In this document: positions 1-13,500 of the stretch, in pieces
Position numbering within the stretch: position 1 is the first letter of the stretch
How the letters are laid out: each line of letters opens with the position of its first letter
NCBI RefSeq assembly: GCF_018691265.1
Contig: NW_024881276.1
Span: 248,001 to 312,000, forward strand
Direction: 5' to 3'
Source of the DNA: Tyto alba
Lineage: Eukaryota > Chordata > Aves > Strigiformes > Tytonidae
DNA length: 64,000 nt
Notes under the pieces: generated by a model
Seen by the model: the letters and a program-made list of their open reading frames with translations, nothing else
Databases searched by the model: none
What the model was told of the DNA's origin: nothing
Position numbers and translations under genes: made by a program

Positions 1-388
1 GTATAGTACATTCTGCTCTGGTAAAATGAGGTTATGTCCTGGTTTACGATGGCATGTTACTTCTGTGCTGAATTCTCATTGTATTTCATAGGGACGCAGA
101 AATCTGGGATTAGCTCAGTTTTCGTTTCAGCTTGATGCTTCATCTTTTAAAGCAGCAGAGTAGCTCTGACTGATGTTCGGGCTTAAATAAATGTTAGAGA
201 GTTGTTAGGTTTGGTGTTTCACATGATCTGTGTTCAGGTGAAACAGTTTAAAAGGAGTGGATTCATGATCCTTAATTCAGTTTTAAGATAAATACTTTGT
301 AGTGGCAGATGGCAGAGCTACTTATAGGCAGAGGTGAATAACAGAGCATGCCCATTGCTGTAGGTTATTTGGGCAGCAAATCTGATTT

Positions 389-454
389 AAAAAAAAAAAA
401 AAACAACAACAACAACAAAAAAACAAACAAACAAAAAAAAAAGCAGAAAAAAAG
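389..454. repeat. A-rich microsatellite (A, AAC, AAAC units)
   Basis: An A-run is followed by aacaacaacaacaac and aaacaaacaaac units and then further A-runs. It is simple sequence, not a gene, and the lysine/asparagine open frame over it is a by-product. Confidence 0.9.
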
Positions 455-3400
455 ACGACACTGCAACATTCTAGATTGCACTAAAAAGCCAGTAACTTCA
501 TCAGGTTTCCTGTGTGAGATAGGTAAGTGTATTTTAAGCTCCAGATTCCTGAAATATAAGCTGCTATAAAAGATTCCTTCTGTCTCATTTCAGAAATAGA
601 CACTAATGGTCTGGCTTTAACGCAAAAGATTATTTTTTTTTTCCCTGACATTGATATTCTTTTTGTTGGGCAACTGGGAAGGCTTCTCATGAGGACATGT
701 GGACCAACATGGTAAAATGTTAATTCTTTAAATGCATATAGAAGGACATGAAAAAAATAATACCATGCTGAGAGTGTCTTCTGTTGTTTCAGGAAAGCTT
801 GCAAGAAGAGCTCTTGTGAGTTCTGCACATTAGTAAGGAGGATTTGTGTGAAAAGGGTTTCATCCTGAGTATTACTGTCACTAAATATCAGTATTGTGGT
901 TGTGAATACATGACATAAAAATGCATGCAGCTGAGCTGGCTAGAATGAGGTCTTTCTGTTATAAACTCTCTCAGTGTGGGTGCCTGGGAAAAAAAGTTCA
1001 TTAAATTGTTCTCTGTTCCTGAGATAAGTTGATGACTTTCAATTGTAATTTGGTAAACAGGAGGTAGTGAGTAATAGGAAGAATGTGGCCTTTGTGGTTT
1101 TGCCTACATGAGGAAGATTTCTAATCATTGTCCCATAAGCTTTGTAGACTCATTAGTGAGAACATGATATTAAAAACACTGATACTTCTACAGGACAGTG
1201 ATTTTACACAGAGAAGTTGCATGGAAGAGTGACTGCTCTTTTGCCAGTACATACACAGTGAGGCAGACTTGCAAACTAGACCAGAAATGGACTTTGGGAA
1301 GAAAGACTAATGGGGAATTAGAGGAGATTCTTCTTGGCTGCCTTTTTATGAAGTCTGCAGTTCAGCTGGGGAATAGAAGGGAACTGGGACAAGTTTGATC
1401 TCATATTAATGAATTTCAGAGAAATTGTTTGTGATTTCATATCAGAAAGTAAGTTGAGAGTGCTTATGTTTGCAAATTGGTAATTTTTAGAACTTGTAAC
1501 ATAGCGTGAGTAAGCATTCATACTGTCACATAATTTGCTTTTTCCCAGCATTGGGTATTGCCTGTTACTGGACGGAAGCAAATTAAATGAAGTTTTAGTC
1601 CTGCATTTGTCTTGTAGAGGATCCTGTGAGAGACCCTACAGGGCTTTACCATCTTTACTGAATGTTCACAGTTTGTACAATCACTTTACCTATAGAACTT
1701 TCACTACAATACATGGTAAATGGAAGTAGCTGCTTAAGGGTGTGGGCAATGTTATAGATTAAAGTAAGAAATGGGAGTTGAAGGGAATTGTGTTTGGCAG
1801 TGTTTAATTCATGCTCCAAGGATCCAGACCTGTGGTCTCTGGAGCAAAACCACCCCTACTATTGCAAGAGGTGCTCAAGAGGTTTATTTTGATGAGCTCC
1901 ACAAAGCCATGGCTGGAGGCATCAGAGTGAAATACAGTCAGAATTGTCTCCCGTGCCACGACCTTAATTTGTCACCTTTATTGCTACGTGGTGAAATTTC
2001 ATCCTTTATTGTTGCCTCCCTTTTACCAGCATCTTTTGCCATTGAATGCACACGAGTGTTGTTGCCCTTTTAACTGATATGGTCTGAGGGAGACTGAATT
2101 GGCTATCCGGGCTCTGCTCCGTAGTGAAACTGCAAATGCCACCCTTCGAGCCTGAGTGGGCAGAGTGAGCCGTGGCTTTGCTGCCCGTGGGGGAGGCTGG
2201 ATTGTGAAGGGCAGAGATGCCCGTGGACGGGAGGCCAAAGCAACAACAGTTCTGCTGGCTCCTATCGTCCAGCCCCCTTCTCCTCCCCTTCTGCCACGAA
2301 AGCCCCATTTCTGCCAGGTGCTAGGGAAGGAGGTGGAGGAAGTTTGCATGAGGCAGTTGGTGTGTTTGATTTTTCCCCTTGAAGAAGAGCTCTCTCTTGG
2401 AGATGCCATGTCGTTGCAGTGCATGGAGGTAGTTTCCACTAGGCCCTGGGGCTGAGTGCCTTCAGGGTACAGGCAGCAGTGAGAGAGGGGACCTGGTTGG
2501 GCACGTGGAAGGATAAATTTCGTTTGCACAGGGAGAACTTGAAGGAAGCAACTGCTTTTGTTCTTGAATGTGATGGGAGGCTGCCAATATGTGTGTGTGT
2601 GTAAACTGAGGAAGGGGGGGGCTTGGCTTCAACACCCATGGTGTCTGAATTTTTACTATCTTGTGAATGCTTTGCCTTTTTTGTGGGGTGCAAATATTTC
2701 CTAATACCTCAAGAACTGAACGTTCTTTTCTGTGCTTGTTAGTGGGATTTATATTTCAGATATGTAAACATCCTTACAGCCTTTAATTTAATGGAAAATA
2801 AAAAAATGTCACAAGGGGACAGTGATAAGATTTTATTGAGGGCTGGAAACAATTTGGCACATGTAACAATTGTCTCTTTAAACCTTGGGGTGTCTTTAAA
2901 TACCAATTTTACATAAAATTTAGCAGAATGACAAATGGAGAGAAGAACACTTATCAGTGAAGATCTGCTTAGCTGATGTTATATTTGTGATAAGTAGCAG
3001 AGAAGAACTCTCTAGTAATTTGAATTTGTGTGAAGATTTGATACCCCTTCCTGTCATGAGCAAGACATCCAGGATAAATAGGAAGAGTCATTCCTTCCTA
3101 GCACAGTGCTTACTTGTCACTAACAACATTTGCAAACCTCTGAAAGGCTTCTGAGAGAAAAAAGGGAGGTGGCAAATAGGTATTTGGAAGGGCCATGGTA
3201 GCTAATGGAGAGTGTAATATTTTGTAGCATTTATTTTTGAAAGTATGACATCTTTCCCAACTTCCCTATAACTTACTCTTTTTTTCCCCATTCCTCTGTG
3301 ATTTGTATTTTTGGGACCCAATAAAACAATGTCTTCACAATAAACGTGACTATTTATATGCAAAAATCAGTAATGCAGCCTAGATTTCCCCATATTGTGC

Positions 3401-6400
3401 TGCACATTTCATGGCTGGAGTGCCCAATGTTCCAATTTGCATCAGCTCTGAAGTGGCTTTTGGGGGTCCGTAAAATATGTCTGCGTGACAAGGTCAGTGC
3501 CATGGATCACCCTAGAAGTAAAACCCATCTTAATGTCAATGACATCTCAGGGATTTGTGTAAAACTGAACAGCCTCAGAAAATTATCATTTGGTTACGCT
3601 GCATGAAGATATTTTTGACCCATTACTACTTGGATGTCTGGTTTTACAATGGAGTATTTAGCGTGAAAGCATAGCCTCCTTGTGTTAAAAGAGACAGGCA
3701 TGTGGGCATTTGGTAGCTAAGAAAAATTTGTCTTACTGTGACACTAATATAATAAATGAAGGAAGGGAGTGAGAATTTTAGGTACTGGACACCATTCATT
3801 TACTGTCAAAAATATTACAAAACTGTTGAAGTTGATTTACCATGATCCTGGGTGTTCTTTATACGCCTCATCTCTTTTGCATAAGCACATAGTAAATGGT
3901 TGAATCGATTATGCTTTTAATAGCAAACCAGGGCTTCTCCTTAGAATGTAAAATAGAATGTGAAATACAGGGTCCATTTGTGTAAGCCAGTTTGACCTTG
4001 AGAACGTATTTTGTAATCTTTACCTCACTTCCCATTTTGCAGGCCGGCCCTCTAGCTAGACAGACTTTTGGAGGTGTATACGTGTCAACGTTGAGGAGCA
4101 CACCTAATGTCAGGGCGTGCAGTGGGTTGTGGCTCCATGTTTGTTCCACCTGGGGAGGTATTGGTGTGTACTGTGATTTTCTTTCCATGAAAATAAGGTG
4201 TGGAACAAGGTAAATTGTGACCATGTTTCTGCCCAACACCAAGTTGTGACTCATTCAGAACACCACCTAGCATTAGGAATGCTAAAGCACTGCTGCAACT
4301 GGTGATACAGATACAGTCACAGATGTATGTTTTCTTCTTCCCAACTGGGAGCTGAAAATAGCTGAAGCTTTAATGTTGTGAAGGCACAGGTTGCATACAT
4401 AATGCAAGCAAATCTGAAACAATTCTGGGGAAGTCAGGTCAAGACAAGGCAGGTTTCCTCTTTTTCTGCAGGGCATAACTTGATATAATGGTGATAGCAT
4501 CTTGCGTAAGTACTGCAGAAAGAGTTGCCACATTGATCACAATAATGATTTAATCAGAATTAATAGAGTTTATGTTCTTTAAAATCCCAAAGACTGGTAT
4601 TTCAGAATGGTGAATATGAGGGAAGACTTCAGGAAATCATACATGGTTTGTAAAAGAGTTTAAAGAATGCTGCATTTTATTTGCCACAAGGCAAAGGAGG
4701 AGATCAGACACAGCACAGAAGGGCACACAGTATATTTTACCTTCTGTCTGCTTGAGGTTTATAGCAGGGGTCATAACCATCTTGACCTAGAAAAAGAATG
4801 TGCTGCCTGGGTTTGTGGGCTGATTATTGGAAACTTGAGCCTTTAAAATGTTTACAGAAAATGTCTTCTGAGCGGCATCGGGTCCGACAGATTGCTTTGA
4901 GTGACCATTAGTTTGCAGCTCTGCTGCAGAGGTTCCTGCTCCTCAGATTTGCCAGCATAAACAGCAAATGCAGTCCTTCCCCAGCTTGGTGCAGAGTGCT
5001 CTGGTTTAAATTATAGTTTTTGCAAACAGTCCTGGTTTGCTCTTTGTTTATGTCCAAGTATGGTAGGTTTGGGGGAGGGATTGTTTGTTTGCTTTTTTAA
5101 AGTAAGTTTAGGTTGTACCAACACCTGCAGTTTTGCTGACAGGCCGGAGGAGGGAAAAGTGGGGACGAACAATGGGAGGCAGTATCTTAGATTGGCTCAG
5201 ATCTCGTGGGAATAGCACGTCTGTAGGTCTGTGCCTGGAGAAAAGATATAAAAGCTAGTCTCTGGGCAAAGCACTTCTTTTTTTCTCTGTTTAACTAATG
5301 GACAAAATCACACCTGGTGTCATGTGATGCAGGTACCCTTCAGAGAAGTTGACACCACGTTTAATTGCAAAGGAATAGGGTTAGTCATTCATTCCTCCCT
5401 GAAGTGATTTAGCTGCTGTCCAGTGAGAAATTGGGGAGGAGAAAGTGAGGGATTTTCAATAGGAGCAAGTACACTCCCTGTGGTTCTTACCTTTGCTTTG
5501 TATCGCACTTTGAGGTTTCTCCACAGGCAATAGTGTCACATGCTTCACTTTCTGCAGCATTTAGGATTAATGGTATGACAGATTTAATTGGGAACTGGTG
5601 TTATCCTCAGTTTGTGTGGTAACCCTGGTTGCAAGTACAAGTGACTGGGGAGAAAAAAAATCTCATTATATATCATTTTCTTACAGTGAAGGATCTGAAT
5701 AGCTTTTAACATCTGGCAACAAGCACTAAGGGTTGAGCTGCCATCACCAGTCAATTGCAAAATAATTTATATATGGTTTTAAGTAAGCAAAACCATGCTG
5801 CGGTCTTCGAAGAAACTTTTTTTCTACCATCATAATTTCTTAATGCAGAAGGCCAGAGGCAGAACGTGCCAAGAAGCTGGTGCTTTGGTGTGGTCTGCAG
5901 TAGCGCATTACCACACTTTGTTGTGGTCTTAACTGCTATTCAGGGCAGTGTAGTTTGAAAACTACAACATAGGGTGAAAAAGAGGGCTTGAGTTGGTGCC
6001 CAGTTAGATTCTTTCACGTGCAAGTGACACCGGACTCTCTGGGCTTACTACCCAATTTAGTTGCTACAGCTAAGTCTGGTGCTTTAGTGGTTCTTAAACA
6101 GGTAGCAAAGCACAACAGAATTGGAGTACAATAAAACAATGTGATTGTGTCGAAGAGGAGAACTTGCAGGCAGACTCTAGAAATGTAGCTGAAGAACCAA
6201 AGTTGGTTTTAGAATGGGGTGCAGAGCAGGAGGGCACCTGTGGGAGGTCAAGTCTTGCTGGGAGATCAGTAGGTAGGACTTGCCTTTTCTGCAAAAGTTG
6301 CAATTTTTTCTAAAAATCTCACTGATGGACTGGTTTTAAAACATCACTCTAGAATGTGTGGTTTGCAGTGTTGTAATGCAAAAAGTGTGTGACTTCCTGG

Positions 6401-6464
6401 TGGTGGTGAGCAAGGTACTAATATAACTTGCCAGCAGAAAAGCTCTGTGTACTTACTAGGTTGC

Positions 6465-6525
6465 ATTGTCTCTGTTTTACAGATATGTGAGCTTAGTCAC
6501 AGAGACGAAAGGGATTTGCCTCTTT
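6465..6525 (-). mobile_element. MIR-like SINE remnant
   Basis: ctgttttacagatatgtgag followed by cttagtcacagagacgaaag and gatttgcc follows the complement of the MIR 3' region (ttttacagatgaggaaac ... cacagag ... gacttgcc). It is short and strongly diverged. Confidence 0.45.
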
Positions 6526-6794
6526 TTGTCATAATATTGTAAATAGGATTTTTAGATTCCTTTATCATCTCTGCCATTTTCATTTCTTGATTTTAAGTGA
6601 AATGAATAATAACTTACCAGGTTTAAGTAGTTATACTGAATGTCCTGGTGGCACAGTATATTACAGGGTTATAATGTAGCAGGTCCATTTTATCAGCCCT
6701 TGCTTTTGCGACTGTGTCTGGCTGTGACTTGCTCTGTGAGCAGCTTTCATGGTGTCTAGGAGCTTTCACAATACATGCCCTGCTTTTAGAATGG

Positions 6795-6874
6795 GAAAAA
6801 AACCAAACCAAACAAAACAAAACAAAATCCAAAACAAAACAAAAAAACAAAACAAAACAAAACCAAAACCAAAC
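6795..6874. repeat. CAAAA/CCAAA microsatellite
   Basis: About 80 bp of imperfect caaaa and ccaaa units with no strand-specific function visible. Confidence 0.9.
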
Positions 6875-8439
6875 TATACTAAATTAATACAGTTGAAGTT
6901 ATAAAGGATACCAAATTGGAACTTTGTGTGCCAGCACTGGATTTAACAAAATAAAAATGATTTAAAACAGTAAATGACTTCACCAAAAACTATTGCTTAT
7001 CACATCTAACTCTGAAAAGAACTCCACGTAATGTCAGATGTCTCTATGTTCATTGAGGAACTCTCCAAAAGCCAGGGTAAGTAAAATGCTTTGTAACTTC
7101 TCATCTGAACTGACAGTCATAGACTTGAACTTCAAGTTTGTTCTGCCTTCACCTTCGACACTGAAAAAAGAAGAAAACTTGAGCCATCTTATAGACCACT
7201 TCTGTGAAGAGGTATAATTTTGTAAGAAATTTTAGATGCTTGGCTGGATGGAGTTTCCTGAGTTGTTGAGTCTGGTCTTCACAGCGGCATGATGCTCCTT
7301 GTACCTGGAAACAGTTTTTCCTTGGCTAAGCTAGCTTTCTTAGTTGCTATTATTCCGGTTAGGTTAGTTATTTTGTTAATATCCTCTTTATCTTACTGCA
7401 TTTCCCGCGCTCTCTGGTGTTTAGCCCCTGTCATGTATTTCTGGAGAGCAACTTGGAACTCGCCTCAGCCTCCACTTTGCCGAGCTTAACAATTTTTTTG
7501 GTCTGCTCTGGGGAGGCTGACTCTCCGTCATACTCATGAGCCTTTCTCTACACATTACAGACTGAGGTGGTCAGAACAGTGTTTTAACTTGCAGCCAGTG
7601 TTTCTGACTCAGTCTTACTGCGGCTTTTTGTGGTGATAAGAGCACGTTAGCTGTTACAACCTAACATAGTATCTGCCCTTTTTGTGGCTGCACTGTCTGA
7701 TGGTGAGGTCTTCCTTCTTGCTTTTTCTCAACTGATAAACTCCTAATTTGTAGTGGAAGTTCTTCTTGTTAGTCTGTAGTGTGTCTTAGTGTTTTTAAAC
7801 TTCATTTACTTCAGTTCTGGCTCTTTGATAGTTTTGATTTTCCTGATATTTACATACAGCACTATAAACTGATGAATTACATCAGTTACTGCATCACAGA
7901 TCTGAACACTGTTTGCTTTATGTATAAATCTTCCCTGAACTTAAACTTTTAAGCAGTAAAACTGCTTAAACTGATGAGTATATTTTTCTGTAAATTAAAG
8001 TTTTAGCTTTCTTAATTCTCCTGTATATATTTATGTATTTGCCCCATCTATATATTTTAAAAGAGGAGTATCTTCTCCACATAGGAACCTGTTGCCTTGC
8101 CACAGTTTTGTGGTACCATGGTCAAAGATTTCTAAGAAGAAATGGCAGATATTTCAGGTTAAAAATCATACTTGTTTTTGTTCCGGAGAGCATATTAGTT
8201 GAAGAGCTCTTGGTTTGGCCTTAAGATATAAAATTTGATCCACAGAGTTATTTGCTAACTCCCAGGTACACACTTAATGTCTTTGTTCTATAACTGTGAG
8301 CGTAAATAAGCAGGTGAAGGTGTAAAACTGAAAGATCAGTTTGTGTACTGCATCAGTTGTGCAGTAAGCAATTGCTTATAAATTACTGTTTTCCTTCTGT
8401 AACACTTTTGGAAATTTAAAATAAAGGTACTATTGGTTC

Positions 8440-8605
8440 CAGTGGCACCTGTAACAACAGGTAGTGCAGCAGTGGAACAGTTTCTGTCCTTGGAGGTTTT
8501 TAAGACCCAACTGGATAAAGCTCTGAGCAACCTTGCCTGAGCTGAGAGGTGACCCTGCTTGGAGCAGAAAGCTGGACTATCCAGCCTGAGTGATTCTGTA
8601 AAGTC
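8440..8605 (+). mobile_element. Decayed CR1 LINE 3' end
   Basis: Blocks ccttggaggtttttaagacc, caactggataaagctctgag, caaccttgcctgagc, gaccctgcttggagcag and gagtgattctgta follow the CR1 3' order, with internal loss near the end. Boundaries are approximate. Confidence 0.8.
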
Positions 8606-10535
8606 AGATTCCACTACATCTTGCTGAGGAATGGGCTCCCTCTTGGAAAGAGATGTGCAGTGGAGTAATCATTCAGCACAGTGTGCTAAACGTGCTAGTG
8701 TTGCTTTGCTGGGTTTGGCTTCTGCTCTTCTGTAATGTCTCAGCCTGCGAGGTGCTGTAATGCTGCAAAGGAGCAGTTGTGCAGCTAGCCTGCATGGTTT
8801 CACATAAATTCTCTTCCATTCTGGCAGGATTGATATGTCACTAGGAAAAAAGAAGAAGGAAAAAGAAGGATATATCTGAGGTGATCATGCCTGGGCTATA
8901 GCAGGAGATAGTAGTAACTTCAGTGAGACCACATTAGAGAAAGCCCGTCTCTTGCCTTCAAGGTCAAAGGCTGAGAAGGTGAGCTAGAGTACTCAGCTGG
9001 CTGCTGTCTTGGACTGTCCTGTAGCCCAGCCCATTTCCCATCAGACTTGTCCACATTTCAGCCTCCAGTTTGCTCCCTTGTCCTGATCCCCTGCTTTTTT
9101 ATACTGTGTGTTCCTTAACTTCTGGGTTTGCTCCTGGAGCGAGTGTGTTGGTAGAGATAATTCGCTCCATGGGCTGCTCCCATATGGACAGCACTGTGCC
9201 AGTTACGCTGCTGCGTTCCTCGCCTTGCCCGCCGTCCTGGCAGGTTTTGCACTACCCGACACCCCAGCTGCCCTCATGCCAGGGCGTGTGGCACCTGCTT
9301 CTGGTTTACCATGTTAAGTTGCAACACAGCTCTTGCATCGTTTTGGAAACTGTAAACCTGAAAATTCAGAACAGTACCCTCGCAAAATAATGATCGTGGC
9401 TGAAGACCAACGTGGGGGCTGAGAAGAGACCATGAGTGAAATGTTAAGAGTACGGTGGGGCAACTGTGTTAGGCAGAACGGAAACAGCCCTGGGCAGTGT
9501 GACAGGGAGTCTTGCTCAGGGCTAACCCCAATAGCTGGTGGACAAAGTGGTGTAGGTGTTGGGTTTGCCTGGCTACAGAGGGAGCTTAGGAAAGCTGTAG
9601 CTTTCTCAGATTAAAGTTAACCTTCATGTCCAGTTGTCTTATTTCCCTGACGTGGATTTTGTGTCTGCTTGACAATGAACTTGGATAAGGATTCTGGACT
9701 GATTGATTTATGGGATAAAACATGCTAGGAAATGTCTTGATTATACTTCTTTAAGGGGAAAAGCCCCATTATGATGCCTGTTGTTTAGGTGTGGTGAGTG
9801 ATGTTGGCATGGCTAAGGACAGTATGTACTTTGTCACAATGGAAGAGCTATGGGTGTTGGCAAAAAGAAATGAAACTCTTGAATCTCTCTGCCAGTGCAA
9901 TCTGAATTCAGTCTGGACCTGCAGAAAGTAACAATTGTTTGGGGGGCTGGGTTTGATTGTTAGCATTTCTGTTTTGCAGCTCGTCCTCTTGGGGCAGGAG
10001 TTGCAGTGCCATGTGGTGACCCCAACACTGACTGCAACTGGAATGAGCGGGCGGCACAAGGTAGCTGAGTTGGGAAGCTATGTTGGGAGAGCTCAGTCGT
10101 TGCTGGTGACATGAAATAGCTAATTCATTGAGCTGCTTACACCATAACTGCATTGAGTCATTACAGTCTTAACAGAAAAGCATTTTAGTTAAATGCAGTG
10201 TATTTTCATTAATATCGTAGAAGGGAGATATACATCACATTACTTAAGTGTTAAATGTTACAGTAACAGTACCTGATTCTGAATTTTCTCTTTTGGCTTT
10301 ATTCTTATGTTCTCTTTCCTCAGAACTGATCCACAGTCCAGGTTTGGTTTCACATTGTAAAGAAGCTATGTTATAAAATGTTAACACGCTGCATTTTTTA
10401 CAGGTTTTTAGTGATTTTTTTTTTTAAACTGTTCCTATATTTATTGCTTTCCCCCCAGATTTTTTTCCTATACTACTAGCTTGTCTATTTGGGTCCATTC
10501 AGTCAGAAACAATTTGTCCTATTTTTGTCTTTCAG

Positions 10536-10595
10536 GCTTTATTAAAAAAGGAGTGGACGCACATGCCGAATTTCATCTGTGAAAGATGGAGTAAG
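10536..10595 (+). other. Candidate non-coding 5' UTR exon
   Basis: A strong acceptor (tatttttgtctttcag) is followed by 60 nt and a donor AAG|GTAATA; GGA|GTAAGG five bases earlier is an alternative. The segment has more CpG than its surroundings and contains ATG CCG AAT at 10563, open to its end. It lies upstream of the INPP4A start on the same strand, so a 5' UTR exon is the natural reading. No protein match supports it. Confidence 0.35.
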
Positions 10596-13500
10596 GTAAT
10601 ACATTTTTAGTGATTGCTACTGTGTGTGATGATCTGTGAATGCTGAATGCAAAGGCTCAAAGATTAAATAAATTAGAGGCAGACAAAGCAAAAGGAACTT
10701 AAGTCTCAGAAATAGCAAAGTACTGACAAGATCCTACGTTCTGGTATCAGTATCATGCTTACCCTCTGTGGCCAGAGGGTATCTGTTACCATTGGGTGCG
10801 TAGTCCGCAGAAGCTCAGGTAGGTCATTAGCTAGTGACACTGTGATTTGTTCACCAACGAGTGATGTGTTTCTGGAAACTTGTGAGATTTAAAGTACAGC
10901 CTATGCTGAAAGACCAATATTGGTCACCTATTTCCACCATAAGAACAAACTGGTGGTTCTTTAATTTTCCTCCCTTAAACATCCTGGATCAACAGAGGTG
11001 GAGGAAGGCAGATCCACCTTTGTTGTCATTGAATATTTCTGTAACTTAGAGCAATATCCTTTGGGATGGGAACTGAATCTTGTCGGGCACTTCATACGCA
11101 TCTGTCAAGTAGTTCTCCACAGCAAAAGAGCTACTTTATGTCCTGTGGTGTGGCAGGGGACGGAGGCTAATGGTCCCATTTCTAGGACCTGAGAGGTTAG
11201 TGTGTGTCCTGGTGGGGTTCCTGTTAGCAGAAGACTCTTCCCCACTCGTTTCCAAGCAAAGTTTAGTAATAAACTTTTTGCTCTTGCTTCCTGTGGGCCA
11301 TAGCAGCTGTTGGTGGGCTGTATGTCAGGCCAACCAGCTGCATCTGGCCTCGGGGATTTCAGGGAGTAAGAGAAGTTGTGGTGCAGGTGCTGGTGATTTG
11401 CGGGCTATGGCCTTAACTGCAAGGCAGTATGAAGCAGATGCCAATCAAATGAGTCTTTTGGTAGAGGCAGGAGGTTTTGTTGGTTTAGGAATAGGAGACA
11501 GGGAGAGGTGAAACATGATGCTCATGGGTACGTGTGATGCTCACGGTCACTGGGTAATCATACACAGAAATTGAGGGGGAACCCTCAGTCTCCTCACCTC
11601 TCATGTAGTGCCCTCCGTGCCCACAGTATTGACTTCTCAGAGATGTTTTTCCCCAACTCCTGCTAAGGGAGAACAAGCTTATTTGTAAGATCAAGCAGAC
11701 CATCATCAAATGCACTTTCTCATACTGCATTGCTTTTCTTGTATCAGATGTGTGTCCTAGTGCACACTGAGGATCAATTACTGGAAAGTCTAGAGAGGTG
11801 TGCCGCCGTGATTGTGCCTACATCTGCAATTAAAGCAAGTGGTTGATACCATGGACTGGGTTATTTAACTGGGGCAGAATGGAAGATAGTACACAATGGG
11901 ATGCTCCAGGGTCTTATGTGTAATTTTTTCCTTTCACCATCTGGAACCATTCAGTGAAGAATAACTTGGGAATCAGACATGCACTTACAGATCTTTCTTG
12001 ATCCCAAGAAGGCAGGGATGAAGTTGCCAGCAGCAAATTATCATTGCTGGACCCTGTAGCTAGCTTTAATGTGACTTAAAAGGAGTTGCAGTAATACTAG
12101 TTATTCATATCATCTTTCTTTCTTCTATTAATCATTGTCTGCATTGGAAAAGATATGCCTGGGGCCATCCTGCATCTCCATCCAGTTCAGTGCTGCTTCT
12201 TGCTGAAGAAATTAAAAGAGAATTGTCGTGCTTCCCCAAGACAGCTATGTCTTCTCCCCTGTGGGGTCTGTCTCCACACTTTCAAAGAAATCCGTAACAA
12301 TAGAGGAAAAAAACAGCATTTGGGGCTCCCCTGCAGGGACAGCATATCATCCTAATTAAATGTTTCTCAAATATGGCCCTGGCTGTGCAATCAACTCCAT
12401 ATAGACAGATCCCACTACTCATTTGAAGCTTTGTATTAGATTAGGTCTGGAGAGAAAATAGGAAAGAAAGAAAAGAGAATACCACCCACTTGTGCTTGCT
12501 TGGCATTTTGGTGCATGTTTTCTTTCAGCTGATTTGGGTTTAGTGGCTTCATTAGGAGTCAAATTCAGTGTTGCATATGTAGAACTGCACGTAGCTTTTT
12601 TTTGATTGGAGCTCCTTAATGTGTTTGTATAAAACAGAGTTTACCTCCAGTGGCACCCTTTTTAAGTAGCAGTCCCTGCTCTCTCTTCAGTCAGTTCTCT
12701 GGGTGACATCTCCAGAAAATGTGCCCTGCTAAAGCACATACAGGTATAGGCATCTAACGGACAAACTGTGAGTGACTGATTAAGAAGAGGTAATTGTTAT
12801 TAGCTCAGCAAGCTGCTTTATGATTGTTGCTAGCTTTTACTGCAAGTTTATTATCTGCTTTTACAGTTTCTTAACAAAGCCCAGCATTTGCTAGTTTGTT
12901 CCTTCCCCTTTTGCTTTTCACTTCTTGCCAGTCTGTAAAGTATATTAAAATGCAGAGCAGGCCATGTATGAATGCATGGCTGTGTTAAATGTGCAGTGAT
13001 CTTGTTTCTTAGACCATCACGTTTATCATCCTCTTGTTAGTGCCAGATTGTGTGCATGCAGTGTACCGGATTGGTATGTATAGTTGCAGTAACTACATGT
13101 GCAGTTATTGCATAATGTGAGGCACTTGGCCTTTTAATAATGTTCTGTGTTCCAGTAGGTGTTGTCCTGACTCTTGATTCTAGTCGGCAGAGTTAGCCAT
13201 GGCTTTAGCAGTAAAGACAGAAATGAAGGCCTGAGTTTGGATAATATCTTAAATGAAGACATAATGAGATTGAGTAGAGCCTGAATGCAGGGAAAGGGAT
13301 GGAAGGAAGGGTAAAGGGACATGATGATACATAGCTAATGAGAACGGCTGTAGAGGGCACAGAGTCAGGGAGAAGGCAGCAGCACAGTTTTAGATGTTTT
13401 AAGTGTCTGGAGACTACAATGATCTGTGGGTTATTACTTTGGTTTTTACTATGATGACTCCTGTATCTCTTTGCAAGTATTTAACCTACATTGTGTTCTG

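Larger units (their letters stand above)
1..10535. other. Non-coding DNA upstream of the first exon candidate
   Basis: About 10.5 kb of AT-rich sequence with no exon that I can support. It contains A-rich microsatellites (389-454, 6795-6874), a short TG run (about 2585-2601), a MIR-like piece (about 6465-6525) and a CR1 3' end (about 8440-8605). A moderately GC-rich stretch at 2100-2460 is not CpG-dense enough to call an island. It may be 5' flank or a 5' UTR intron of INPP4A. Confidence 0.6.

Noticed and set aside
2023..2529. Minus-strand ORF of 168 codons
   Set aside because: It is Ser/Arg/Pro-rich in a locally GC-rich patch with competing frames on both strands and no recognisable domain.
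5244..5262. TATA-like agatataaaagctag
   Set aside because: There is no CpG enrichment, transcript start context or exon downstream; TATA words are common by chance.
7289..7489. Hydrophobic ORF suggesting a small membrane protein
   Set aside because: Leu/Val/Ile richness follows from T-rich sequence; there is no exon or promoter context.
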